Below, in pieces: positions 27,548 through 35,417 of a stretch of DNA of 60,821 nucleotides. The stretch is from Dialister micraerophilus DSM 19965 (GTDB lineage Bacteria; Bacillota; Negativicutes; Veillonellales; Dialisteraceae). The translations under genes were made by a program, and so were the position numbers. The stretch lies in contig NZ_GL878519.1 of NCBI RefSeq assembly GCF_000194985.1, positions 883,898 to 944,718 of the forward strand, written 5' to 3'. The notes below the pieces were generated by a model. It saw only the letters and a list, made by a program, of their open reading frames with translations, searched no databases and was not told the DNA's origin. The stretch's first letter is position 1. Every line of letters begins with the position of its first letter.

Positions 27548-27994
27548 TTATTCGTCTGCCGGATGAGTTCCGCGTATTTCTTTATTTATAATGTGTGTGT
27601 GGCATGTTCCGAAACGTGCAAGATAAGCTTTGAATTCTTCGGTTTCTTCTATTGATTTGAAGTGTGCATCTATGTGCATTTTCGTATTTGAATCCGACAG
27701 ATAGCAATGCAATATATGTGATGATGCTTTTTTTATAAATTTAACCAGTTCGGATTTTTTGCCGAAATCTATATCGACGTGAAACAGTGCATGTACGTTG
27801 TAACCGAAAGCGGGACAGTTCGTATTTATTGTATAGCGCTCAACTATTCCCAAATCTTGAAGACGTTCTACACGATTTTTTGTCGCCTGTCCGGTAAGAA
27901 AAACTTTTTCTCCCAATTCTTTCATTGTAATGCGGCTGTTTTTACGCAATTGTTCTATAATTTGTAAATCCGTGTTGTCGATTAACTTATCCAT
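27548..27994 (-). CDS. Lrp/AsnC family transcriptional regulator
   Basis: 148 aa. The N-terminal winged helix (LIDNTDLQIIEQLRKNSR, then ITMKELGEKV and the recognition helix ATKNRVERLQDLGIV) is followed by an RAM-like ligand-binding alpha/beta domain. Such proteins sense amino acids and act as octamers. ATG 27994 is six bases from AAAGGAG; the TTG two codons earlier abuts it. It is divergent from the TRIC-family gene, which may be a target; that is inference. Confidence 0.85.
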   Translation of the reverse strand: MDKLIDNTDLQIIEQLRKNSRITMKELGEKVFLTGQATKNRVERLQDLGIVERYTINTNCPAFGYNVHALFHVDIDFGKKSELVKFIKKASSHILHCYLSDSNTKMHIDAHFKSIEETEEFKAYLARFGTCHTHIINKEIRGTHPADE

Positions 27995-28106
27995 TTTCAA
28001 CTCCTTTGTTGTACGTGTATAATGTTATTATACCATTTTTATTTGCAATGTTTTTACTGTAAATTTGCATAAATTTCGTTTTATAAAATTCTTTTTCGGA
28101 GGAATT

Positions 28107-28742
28107 ATGGTTATAACTTGGATTGTATTTGAATTTGTAGGTACTCTTGCATTTGCATTCTCCGGTGCAATGGTGGGTATAAAGGAAAGTATGGATCTTT
28201 TCGGTATAGTTGTACTTTCCATAATGACGGCTGTCGGTGGAGGTATATTGCGTGATTTGATGGTAGGGAATATACCCGTTACAATATTCAAACATCCTGC
28301 ATCTTTTCTGATTGCCATAATTCTGGCGCTTGTTTTATCTATAGTTTACAGAATTACGGCGTTTTCATTCAGGAAGAATAAAATTTTTAAAATTCTTTTT
28401 TATATTTCCGATACCTTAGGATTGGGTGCATTTACCGTTACCGGTGCAACAATGAGTTTGTACATGTATCCGGAAATGCAATATGTCGCACCGATTACTT
28501 TAGGTGTGATTACTGCGGTGGGAGGCGGTTTGCTTCGTGATATGGCGGTACCGAAACGTCCTGTCGTATTGTATGCCGACATTTATGCCACTGCCTCGCT
28601 TGCAGGAAGTGTGATATTGTGTGCGATTTGGAGTTTAGGATACAAATTTGAAGCGGAGTGGGCAGGGTTTATCGTTGTAGTGCTTTTGAGATTTTTTGCA
28701 ATTATTTACAAATGGCAACTTTTTAAACCTGTGGAAAAATGA
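28107..28742 (+). CDS. TRIC family cation channel (UPF0126, YicG-like)
   Basis: 211 aa, seven helices. Two repeated halves each carry a Gly-rich motif: TAVGGGILRDLMVG in the first and TAVGGGLLRDMAV in the second, with FEFVGTLAFAFSGA at the start. Prokaryotic TRIC proteins form trimeric K+ or Na+ channels; some homologues have been proposed to move glycine. Start ATG 28107 follows CGGAGG; the upstream in-frame ATG at 28065 has none. Confidence 0.88.
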   Translation: MVITWIVFEFVGTLAFAFSGAMVGIKESMDLFGIVVLSIMTAVGGGILRDLMVGNIPVTIFKHPASFLIAIILALVLSIVYRITAFSFRKNKIFKILFYISDTLGLGAFTVTGATMSLYMYPEMQYVAPITLGVITAVGGGLLRDMAVPKRPVVLYADIYATASLAGSVILCAIWSLGYKFEAEWAGFIVVVLLRFFAIIYKWQLFKPVEK

Positions 28743-28780
28743 ATATGAATGAAATATTTTTATTTTGATGTATGTAAAAT

Positions 28781-28867
28781 AAAAATTCCATTTAAGTAGA
28801 AATACTGAAATGTTCTCTTATCGTATGTACGTAAGGGGTACATAGTATATGCCTAAATGGAATTTTT
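28781..28867. terminator. Branched terminator-like structure between the TRIC and RuBisCO-like genes
   Basis: A perfect 14-bp outer stem (28781-28794 with 28854-28867) flanked by As and Ts encloses about 60 bases with two more helices: AGTA-GAAA-TACT at 28795-28806 and TATGTAC/GTACATA at 28824-28844. It ends at the stop codon of the minus-strand RuBisCO-like gene. It can terminate both convergent genes, but the multi-branched loop is unlike the simple terminators elsewhere in the window. Confidence 0.6.
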
Positions 28868-30016
28868 TTATTTGTTTTTACTTGCTTCGCTAAGTTTTTG
28901 TACGTAAAATTTTGTACTTTCACATAAATCTTTACCGTGAGTGAGTAATGCTCCTCCTACGAGGAAAATCGTGTCGTCACCGTAAGTATTTACCATGTCA
29001 TTGAAATTTTGCCACTTCATTCCGCCGGACGGTACGGGGAAGGCTTTTTTCAGATTTCCGATTTCGGTTTCCGTACCTTTTTTTACTGAAATGCAAGTTT
29101 CTTTCGTGAAACCGAATCTTCCTCCGTAACTTGCAAATATCACCGCATCCGCACCCATAATTCGAGTGAGTTTGCCGTAGTAACAATACGGAGAAATTCC
29201 GCAGGAGTCCGATAATGTCCATGCACCGGTGAGTGCAGGATGCATGAATATGGGCTTGTTGAATTTTTTATCGAAAGCCAATTTTTTAATGGCGGGAAAT
29301 CCTACAAGTCCGGCAGATGCCATTACTGCATCAACTCCCATTTCCTGTGACAAAAATGCACGTTCTTCAAATTCGTTTGCATCGGCGGAAATATTTGAAA
29401 CGTAAATGCAATTAAGACCGGTTTCGCTATTTGCTCTTTGCAGGGCATCTACGCAAGCTTTTACACGTTCTTTGAAAGGTGCATAACTTTGATTTATGAG
29501 ATTGTGATCGTCTTTTATAATCGTACATCCGCCTTTTGCCAATTTGTAGACGAGATTTTGAAGCTCATTTATGTTGTATCCTACCGGTTTTATTGCCGAC
29601 ATGAAAATAGGACCGTTTTGTATATTACAAAGTTTTCGTATACCTTCTCGTCCGAATTTGGGACCTTTGTATATTTTGTACATTTCATCCGTCAATGAAA
29701 TATCTTCAAGACGTATATTCGATTTTAAAGATGTATTTCCGAACAATGTATTTAATAATCCTACACATTCACTTTCGCAAATTGAAGAATCATATGAAAT
29801 AGTTGCAAGGAAACAATTGTCGGAAATTTTTTCAAGAGATTCTACATTTCCCAATAAAGTGTTTTCTATGCGAGTGTTTTCTATAAGTGAATAAGGACAC
29901 TCGACAGTTTGTTCCAATGCTGTTGCAAATGCGATGTCCTTTGCTTCGTTGTAGGAATTTGATGAAATTTTGTAAGTTGCCGAAAAACGTTTATTGGCAT
30001 TCGTGTCAAAACTCAT
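28868..30016 (-). CDS. RuBisCO-like protein (form IV)
   Basis: 382 aa, homologous to the RuBisCO large subunit. Aligned to RuBisCO, Lys143 matches Lys175, Lys168 the carbamylated Lys201, Asp170 matches Asp203 and His259 matches His294, but the second Lys of KPK is Val, Glu204 is His171 (KDDH), and the loop-6 Lys is Arg300 in YGGRFGF. Carboxylation of ribulose bisphosphate is therefore excluded. Enolase, isomerase or decarboxylase reactions on other sugar phosphates are known in form IV; KDDH plus YGGRF points away from the Bacillus MtnW group. The start directly follows the stop of the glycosyltransferase gene, whose end contains the RBS AAGGAG. Substrate unknown. Confidence 0.85.
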   Translation of the reverse strand: MSFDTNANKRFSATYKISSNSYNEAKDIAFATALEQTVECPYSLIENTRIENTLLGNVESLEKISDNCFLATISYDSSICESECVGLLNTLFGNTSLKSNIRLEDISLTDEMYKIYKGPKFGREGIRKLCNIQNGPIFMSAIKPVGYNINELQNLVYKLAKGGCTIIKDDHNLINQSYAPFKERVKACVDALQRANSETGLNCIYVSNISADANEFEERAFLSQEMGVDAVMASAGLVGFPAIKKLAFDKKFNKPIFMHPALTGAWTLSDSCGISPYCYYGKLTRIMGADAVIFASYGGRFGFTKETCISVKKGTETEIGNLKKAFPVPSGGMKWQNFNDMVNTYGDDTIFLVGGALLTHGKDLCESTKFYVQKLSEASKNK

Positions 30017-30949
30017 TTAATTCTCCTTGTTGTGATTTGCGGTATCGTCGGAAAGCCAGTACAAAGGTCTGTTACGTGTTTCCTCGTATATGCGGCTTAT
30101 ATATTCTCCGATTATACCCAGACCCATCAAATTTACACTTCCGAAAAGTGAAATCAAAATAGTTACCGTAGACCATCCGGGCACCGTTGAATCGGTAAGG
30201 TAGCAAAACAATACATGAATAATCATCACGCAACCTAAAAATCCGGACAACAAACCTATGTAAAAAGATGCACGAAGAGGAAGAGTTGAATTTGCCAAAA
30301 TTCCGTCAACTGCCAAGTGAAGCATTTTACGCATCGAAAATTTAGATACACCGGCATGACGCTTGGGAGCTTTGAAACTTACTGTCGTTTGCTTAAAGCC
30401 CATTCCGCCTACAATTCCTCTTATAAAACGGTTATGCTCTTTGAACTTGAGAAAAGTATTCAACGCTTTTCTGCTCATAAGACGAAAATCGGATCCGCCC
30501 GGAACGACCGGAGTTGTGGAAATCGTGTTTATAAAAGCATAATAACTTTTTGAAGTTAATTTTTTCACCCAATTTGCATCTGAAGTCGCAGTACGGACAG
30601 TCTGCACCACATCATATCCTTCACGCCACTTTTCGACAAGGACGGGAATAAGTTCCGGCGGGTGCTGCAAGTCTCCGTCCATTGTAATTACACAATTGCC
30701 TTTTGCAAAATCCATACCGCAAGTAATTGCAATCTGATGACCGAAATTTTTTGCGAAAGTCAAAGCACGAACATGAGAATCTTTTTGTGCAAGTTCATTT
30801 AAAAGAAATTCACTTTTATCTCTAGAACCGTCATTTACATATATAATTTCATAATCCGTTCCCAAAGACTGCATGACCTTGGTTACTTCTTCGTAAAAAA
30901 ACGGTATATTTTCTTCTTCATTATATACAGGTGTTACAATCGAAATCAT
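30017..30949 (-). CDS. Polyprenyl-phosphate glycosyltransferase (GT2, GtrB/ArnC-like)
   Basis: 310 aa. GT2 catalytic domain with VTPVYNEEENI, VNDGSRDKS and the metal-binding MDGDLQHPPE; QTVR and GGSDFRLMSR segments follow. Two C-terminal membrane helices (about residues 222-245 and 258-280) are typical of enzymes that charge undecaprenyl phosphate with a sugar at the inner membrane. ATG 30949 follows GGAGGA; earlier in-frame codons lack it. It is co-transcribed with the RuBisCO-like gene. Sugar not predictable. Confidence 0.88.
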   Translation of the reverse strand: MISIVTPVYNEEENIPFFYEEVTKVMQSLGTDYEIIYVNDGSRDKSEFLLNELAQKDSHVRALTFAKNFGHQIAITCGMDFAKGNCVITMDGDLQHPPELIPVLVEKWREGYDVVQTVRTATSDANWVKKLTSKSYYAFINTISTTPVVPGGSDFRLMSRKALNTFLKFKEHNRFIRGIVGGMGFKQTTVSFKAPKRHAGVSKFSMRKMLHLAVDGILANSTLPLRASFYIGLLSGFLGCVMIIHVLFCYLTDSTVPGWSTVTILISLFGSVNLMGLGIIGEYISRIYEETRNRPLYWLSDDTANHNKEN

Positions 30950-31093
30950 AAATCCTCCAAGTAATTTTATATAAACATTATACATGAAAAAAGGAGCTTT
31001 GTTTATCCATATTTTGATTAAATAAATTATTTATGCTTGCCTTTATATTTTCTTTTTAGTACCATTGAAACGATGAGACATGGAGGAAATACA

Positions 31094-31324
31094 ATGAAAC
31101 TGAGAGATTTGTTACTTGTACTTGTACTGATTTATTCCGGATACAGAATAATATATGGAAACGGGTTTACTACAGTTAATCTGTTTTTGGTTTTATGTTC
31201 GGTAATTGCGGTAATATCAACCGTTTTGGAACGCAGCGGATATTTTGAAAAAATTCGCAAAGAAAAAGAAGAATACATGAAAAAAGAAGAATTGCAAAGT
31301 CGAGAAAACGGCAATCGGGAGTAA
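31094..31324 (+). CDS. Small membrane protein, hypothetical
   Basis: 76 aa with two hydrophobic helices (about residues 4-20 and 25-43) and a charged C-terminal helix rich in Lys and Glu. ATG 31094 follows GGAGGAAA. It ends three bases before the PAP2 phosphatase start, so both belong to one unit. No family recognised. Confidence 0.6.
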   Translation: MKLRDLLLVLVLIYSGYRIIYGNGFTTVNLFLVLCSVIAVISTVLERSGYFEKIRKEKEEYMKKEELQSRENGNRE

Positions 31325-31327
31325 AAT

Positions 31328-31852
31328 TTGGATATAGAAACATACATAGTAAAGAAAGCGAATGAATTTGCAAGAAGTAATGAAAAAAGAATGAAAATTA
31401 CAAAGTATATTGCAAAATACGGACATTTGCTGTTTGTAATTTACGGAGCTATATACTTTCTGCTTCCCGGAAGAACACAGAGGGAGAGGCGGAAAAATTG
31501 TATTTTGATTCTTGCTTCGATATGCATAAGTTCGATAATTTCTTTTTTTATCGGGAAAAAATTTTATAGAAACCGTCCGTTTGTAAAAGATAAAAATATA
31601 AAAGACATAACAAATCATAAAGCCAACGCATCATTTCCGAGCAATCACACAATGAACGGCGCAATAGTATTGATGTATCTTTTGAAAGAAAAAGCACCGT
31701 TTTCAAAAATGTTGGTACCTATTTGGCTTGCAATGTCCGTTTCACGTGTTTTTGCAGGAATACATTATATAAGCGACTTGGCGGGCGGAGTATTTATTGC
31801 AAGTGTGGTATATAAAATAAAGGAACTTATATTTCAAAATAAAAGAGGCTGA
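31328..31852 (+). CDS. PAP2 family phosphatase, undecaprenyl-diphosphatase BcrC-like
   Basis: 174 aa, about five helices. The three phosphatase motifs are complete: KKFYRNRPF, SFPSNHT and SRVFAGIHYISDLAGG. It most likely dephosphorylates undecaprenyl diphosphate, recycling the lipid carrier of cell-wall synthesis; related lipid phosphates are possible. It starts with TTG at 31328, six bases after GGGAG. It lies in an envelope-flavoured cluster between a small membrane protein and a WYL regulator. Confidence 0.85.
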   Translation: MDIETYIVKKANEFARSNEKRMKITKYIAKYGHLLFVIYGAIYFLLPGRTQRERRKNCILILASICISSIISFFIGKKFYRNRPFVKDKNIKDITNHKANASFPSNHTMNGAIVLMYLLKEKAPFSKMLVPIWLAMSVSRVFAGIHYISDLAGGVFIASVVYKIKELIFQNKRG

Positions 31853-31853
31853 A

Positions 31854-32894
31854 ATGGAAGCACATGAAAATACCGGTAAATTTGCGATGCTGCATATAGC
31901 GGAAATACTTATACACGGCTCCGATGAGCGGCATCCTTTGTCGCAACAAAAAATTTTGGAAATATTGAAAAATAAATGCAATGTAACGGTTAATCGTAAA
32001 ACTGTAGGTAAAAATCTTACACGAATGAAAGAAACGGGTTGGCCGGTGGAATGTAGGCAAGTGATGCGAACCATGAACGGGAAAAAAGTACCGCTCACAT
32101 TGGATTGGTATTGGAAACATCATCTGTCACATGATGATTTCAATCGCTTATCTGAAATGCTTTATTTTTCACATAATTCTCCGACACAAATAAAGAAAAT
32201 TTTGACGAAAATAAAAGAATTTCAGTTCCAAGGTGAAAATGAAGAAAAAGTATTTATAAAAAATATTCCCAACAATAATTACAGTTCAAGCGACTTGTCC
32301 AAATCTTTGCAAATTGTATCGGATGCGATAACCGGTAAAAAACGTATTGATTTTTCATACATGATTTATGATATTGACGGAAAATTGAAATCCGATAAAA
32401 ATGTCGAAGGCAGTGACAAAATTTATTCTGTAAGTCCGTATCTTATAGTTGCGAGTGACGGAAGATACTATCTTTTGGGCAATGAAGACGGTAAAGAAAG
32501 TGTAAATTTTTTCACAATGGAACGCATGGCAAATATAAAAATATCTGAATACGATGCAAGAGTTCAGAAAACTGTAAACGCTTTTAAAAACGGAGTGAAG
32601 TTAAATGAACTTGTCGGAGTTTATCCTGAAATTTATGTAGGTAATGAAGATGTATGCGTATGTGAAATAGCACCTGAATTTCTGACTGATGTAATTGAAG
32701 TTTTCGGAAAATCCGTACATGTAACTGAAGTAACTCCGAATAAAATAAAAATTGAAATAAAAGCATTTGTATCGGCGGTTTACGGTTTGGCAATGAGAAA
32801 TTCCTCTTTCGTGCGTGTAATTTCTCCTGCCGATTTGGTAAAAAAAATACGTGACGATGTAAAAAATCTTTCACGTATGTATGGAGGAGTGTAG
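31854..32894 (+). CDS. WYL domain transcriptional regulator
   Basis: 346 aa. An N-terminal winged helix (about residues 10-70, with SQQKILEILKNK and NRKTVGKNLTRMK) is followed by the WYL domain, visible as IDFSYMIYDIDGK, then YSVSPYLIVASDGRYYLLG and the closing FFTMERM. WYL proteins sense nucleic-acid or nucleotide signals and often regulate stress or defence genes. The start lies one base after the PAP2 stop. Its target is unknown but may include its own cluster. Confidence 0.85.
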   Translation: MEAHENTGKFAMLHIAEILIHGSDERHPLSQQKILEILKNKCNVTVNRKTVGKNLTRMKETGWPVECRQVMRTMNGKKVPLTLDWYWKHHLSHDDFNRLSEMLYFSHNSPTQIKKILTKIKEFQFQGENEEKVFIKNIPNNNYSSSDLSKSLQIVSDAITGKKRIDFSYMIYDIDGKLKSDKNVEGSDKIYSVSPYLIVASDGRYYLLGNEDGKESVNFFTMERMANIKISEYDARVQKTVNAFKNGVKLNELVGVYPEIYVGNEDVCVCEIAPEFLTDVIEVFGKSVHVTEVTPNKIKIEIKAFVSAVYGLAMRNSSFVRVISPADLVKKIRDDVKNLSRMYGGV

Positions 32895-32895
32895 T

Positions 32896-33624
32896 ATGTG
32901 GCTCGGCATTGTAGCAATTGCAGTAATCGCCATAATATTACTTATACTTATCCTTCTTTCAATTCCTTTACGTTATAGTATTTTTGCGGATAACGAACAT
33001 ATATGTATAAAAGGAAGTTGGTTATTCGGAATTTTAAGTAAAAAATATGAAATAAATTTTTCGAAATTTATCGAAAGTAATATTGAAAGTAAAGACAAAG
33101 AAAAAAACTCGTATGCCGAAAAAGATGAAAAATTTATTGAAGATACGATAAAAAACACTGAAAATGTAGAAAAAAATCTTGAAATGAAGGATAATGAAAG
33201 TACGAAGTTTTCCGAAAGAGGTGCAAAAGAGGAAAAAGAAAATGATTCGTTTAAAGAAAAAAGCGAAAAAATTACTTTTATGGATAAGCTTCGTTTTGCG
33301 ACAAAAAACGGAACGGTGCGTATAGTATTGGAAAGTTTGAAAAAACTTCTCTACATAAGTAAGCCTGATGAGTTGAATGTATCCGGGAAAATAGGATTGG
33401 GAGATTCTTCCGATACCGGAATACTTGTCGGAGCAACTTATGCGATTTTTCCTGATTTTGCCGTAGAGATAGATTGGAAATATTTGGAAAAAGTTTTTGA
33501 GTTGAAGGCAAATTGCAAAGGTTCCGTAATGCCGATAAAAGCAATTTGGATTATAGGTATAGCTTTCATGTCCAAGCCTGTTCGTGAATTTTTGTCATAT
33601 ACAAGGGGGAAAACCGATGAATGA
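32896..33624 (+). CDS. DUF2953 domain membrane protein (YtfI-like)
   Basis: 242 aa. One N-terminal helix (residues 2-24), a highly charged Glu/Lys/Asn insert (about residues 58-118), and a C-terminal DUF2953 part with KPDELNVSGKIGLGDSSDTGIL and a final hydrophobic segment. ATG 32896 follows GGAGGAG. In Bacillus subtilis a DUF2953 gene (ytfI) neighbours ytfJ, and the same order holds here. It overlaps the YtfJ-like gene by eight bases. Confidence 0.75.
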   Translation: MWLGIVAIAVIAIILLILILLSIPLRYSIFADNEHICIKGSWLFGILSKKYEINFSKFIESNIESKDKEKNSYAEKDEKFIEDTIKNTENVEKNLEMKDNESTKFSERGAKEEKENDSFKEKSEKITFMDKLRFATKNGTVRIVLESLKKLLYISKPDELNVSGKIGLGDSSDTGILVGATYAIFPDFAVEIDWKYLEKVFELKANCKGSVMPIKAIWIIGIAFMSKPVREFLSYTRGKTDE

Positions 33625-34051
33625 TGAATTGAAGAAAGAATTGTTTAAGGAATTCAAAGATTTGATTACTACTGAAACTGTAGTAGGTGAACCGGTTTAC
33701 TTGGGTGATACCGTTATAGTTCCTTTTGTAGAAATTTATTTCGGATTCGGCAGCGGTACGTCAAAATCTTCAAACGGCAGTCAAGGATTCGGAGGCGGCG
33801 GAAAAGTTGTTCCTACAGCGGTTTTGATTATACATGGAGAAAGAGTGGAAATATTCTCCGTAAAAAATGCTGCACCCGGAAATACCGTAGATCGAATAAT
33901 CAATTTGGTTCCCGATTTGATTTCAAAATTCAAAAAGAGAAAAGACAAAAAAGACAAAGTGCGTGAAGCGGCATTGGAAGAAGCTCAAAAGGCAATGCGT
34001 GAAGAAGCGGAAACAGCTGCACTGGAAGCGAAAACAAATATTAAAGAGTGA
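33617..34051 (+). CDS. YtfJ/GerW family protein
   Basis: 144 aa. The YtfJ core TETVVGEPVYLGDTVIVP, then FGFGSGTSK, a Gly-rich FGGGGKV and TAVLIIHGERVEIFSV is complete; the tail is a Lys/Glu/Ala coiled-coil-like helix. In Bacillus the protein (GerW) is linked to spore germination, yet the family is widespread in non-spore-formers where its role is unknown. ATG 33617 follows AAGGGGG. It is the last gene of the unit starting at 31094. Confidence 0.85.
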   Translation: MNDELKKELFKEFKDLITTETVVGEPVYLGDTVIVPFVEIYFGFGSGTSKSSNGSQGFGGGGKVVPTAVLIIHGERVEIFSVKNAAPGNTVDRIINLVPDLISKFKKRKDKKDKVREAALEEAQKAMREEAETAALEAKTNIKE

Positions 34052-34061
34052 TTTAAAAATA

Positions 34062-34091
34062 TTGACAGAGTTTAATATTATATAATATAAT
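34062..34091 (+). promoter_or_regulatory. Sigma-70-type promoter for the OmpH-like gene
   Basis: TTGACA (34062-34067) and TATAAT (34086-34091) with an 18-base spacer, 46 bases ahead of the start codon. Confidence 0.8.
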
Positions 34092-34136
34092 GTTGTATGT
34101 TCAAGCATTTTGTAATGCCTGTAAGGAGGATATTAT

Positions 34137-34553
34137 ATGAAGATGAATAAATTGGTAGCCGTTGTGGCAGCCGGTATGATTACGATGGGTGCAGCTGTTT
34201 CAGCTTCAGCAGCCGGAGTAGGATATGTAAACGTAGCAGCATTACTTCGCGCACATCCGAAATTTGAAAGAGCTCAACTCGAACTTCAGAGCACTGAACA
34301 GAGATTGAGTGCTGATTTAGAAAAGAACGCAAAGAACAAAACACCGCAGCAGCAGCAGCAGTTGCTCGGAGAAGCACAGAGACAATTGGCAGAAAAGCAG
34401 CAGTCCGTAATGGCTCCGATTCAGCGTGATATCGTAAATGCGATTAAATCTGTTCGTAAAGAAAAAGGATTGGACATTATTATCGATCAGGCAGCTGTAA
34501 TTGACGGCGGTGAAGATGTAACTGCAGCAGTAGCACAGAAAGTTGCAAAGTAA
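34137..34553 (+). CDS. OmpH/Skp family periplasmic chaperone
   Basis: 138 aa. A signal peptide (residues 1-26, cut after ASA-A) precedes GVGYVNVAALLRAHPKF, the OmpH hallmark, a Gln/Lys-rich coiled-coil arm (QQQQQLLGEAQRQLAEKQ) and the terminal LDIIIDQAAVIDGGEDVT block. Skp-like trimers hold unfolded outer-membrane proteins in the periplasm. Its presence in a Firmicute-like genome is a marker of a diderm envelope. It has its own strong promoter, RBS AAGGAGG and terminator. Confidence 0.88.
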   Translation: MKMNKLVAVVAAGMITMGAAVSASAAGVGYVNVAALLRAHPKFERAQLELQSTEQRLSADLEKNAKNKTPQQQQQLLGEAQRQLAEKQQSVMAPIQRDIVNAIKSVRKEKGLDIIIDQAAVIDGGEDVTAAVAQKVAK

Positions 34554-34569
34554 TTAATGAATAAAATTT

Positions 34570-34598
34570 AAAAATGCACATCCAGGTGTGCATTTTTT
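34570..34598 (+). terminator. Intrinsic terminator of the OmpH-like gene
   Basis: An 11-bp stem (AAAAATGCACA with TGTGCATTTTT), loop TCCAGG, and T6. Confidence 0.85.
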
Positions 34599-34714
34599 AT
34601 TTTCTGAAATCATAAAATTTTAAAATAAATAAAAATTTGTTTTTAGTATATACTTTTTAAAATTTGTGTTAATATAGATAGGTGAAAATGAAAAGTAAAG
34701 AGAGATGAGACATT

Positions 34715-35365
34715 ATGAAGTTTTTTATCGACACTGCAGATATAAATTTAATACGTTCGGCTGTTGAATTGGGATTTATTTCGGGTGTTACCACAAATCC
34801 GTCATTAATTGCAAAAGAAGGTGTAAATTTCCACGAAAGAATAAAAGAAATTTCAGAAATAGTAGACGGACCGATTTCAGCGGAAGTTTTGTCTGATGAT
34901 GAAGAAGGAATGATGAAAGAAGCGTTGGAGCTTTCGGCAATTCATAAAAATATCGTCATAAAAATACCTATGACCGAAAACGGAATGAAAGTTGTTTCCG
35001 CATTGAAGAAAAAAGGTATAAAGACAAACGTTACTTTGGTATTTTCCGCAAATCAGGCATTATTTGCAGCACGTGTAGGAGCATCATATGTAAGTCCGTT
35101 TGTAGGACGTATTGAAGACATCGGCTGGGACGGTGTGGAACTTATAAGTAAAATTTCTGAAATTTTCAATTTTCATGATATAGATACGGAAATCATTGCC
35201 GCTTCAATCAGAAAGCCTTTACATTTGGAACAATGTGCACTTGCCGGTGCAGATATAGCTACCGTACCGTATAAAGTGCTTATAGATGCGTTGTACCATC
35301 CGCTTACGGAAAAAGGGATAAAAAAATTTCAAGAGGATTACAAAAAAATTCGTATTCATGATTGA
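34715..35365 (+). CDS. Small transaldolase / fructose-6-phosphate aldolase
   Basis: 216 aa, the compact TalC/Fsa form. [10 protein letters not shown] at the start, GVTTNPSLI, the Schiff-base Lys in IVIKIPMT (about residue 90), [12 protein letters not shown] and [11 protein letters not shown] are all present. It either runs the non-oxidative pentose phosphate pathway or cleaves fructose 6-phosphate; the two activities are not separable with confidence by eye. An intrinsic terminator follows, before the MATE gene. Confidence 0.9.
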   Translation: MKFFIDTADINLIRSAVELGFISGVTTNPSLIAKEGVNFHERIKEISEIVDGPISAEVLSDDEEGMMKEALELSAIHKNIVIKIPMTENGMKVVSALKKKGIKTNVTLVFSANQALFAARVGASYVSPFVGRIEDIGWDGVELISKISEIFNFHDIDTEIIAASIRKPLHLEQCALAGADIATVPYKVLIDALYHPLTEKGIKKFQEDYKKIRIHD

Positions 35366-35373
35366 TAATAATG

Positions 35374-35400
35374 AAATCGTCTCGAACGGGGCGATTTTTT
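35374..35400 (+). terminator. Hairpin terminator between the transaldolase and MATE genes
   Basis: AAATCGTCTC pairs with GGGCGATTT (two G-U pairs) and is followed by T6. Only 17 bases separate it from the MATE start codon, so MATE expression needs read-through or a promoter upstream of the hairpin. Confidence 0.7.
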
Positions 35401-35417
35401 ATTTAAGAAAGGTATAT

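Noticed and set aside
28781-28867. Purine or preQ1 riboswitch
   Set aside because: A TTTCTAC-like word appears on the minus strand, but its position relative to the helices does not fit the purine aptamer and the element is at a 3' end.
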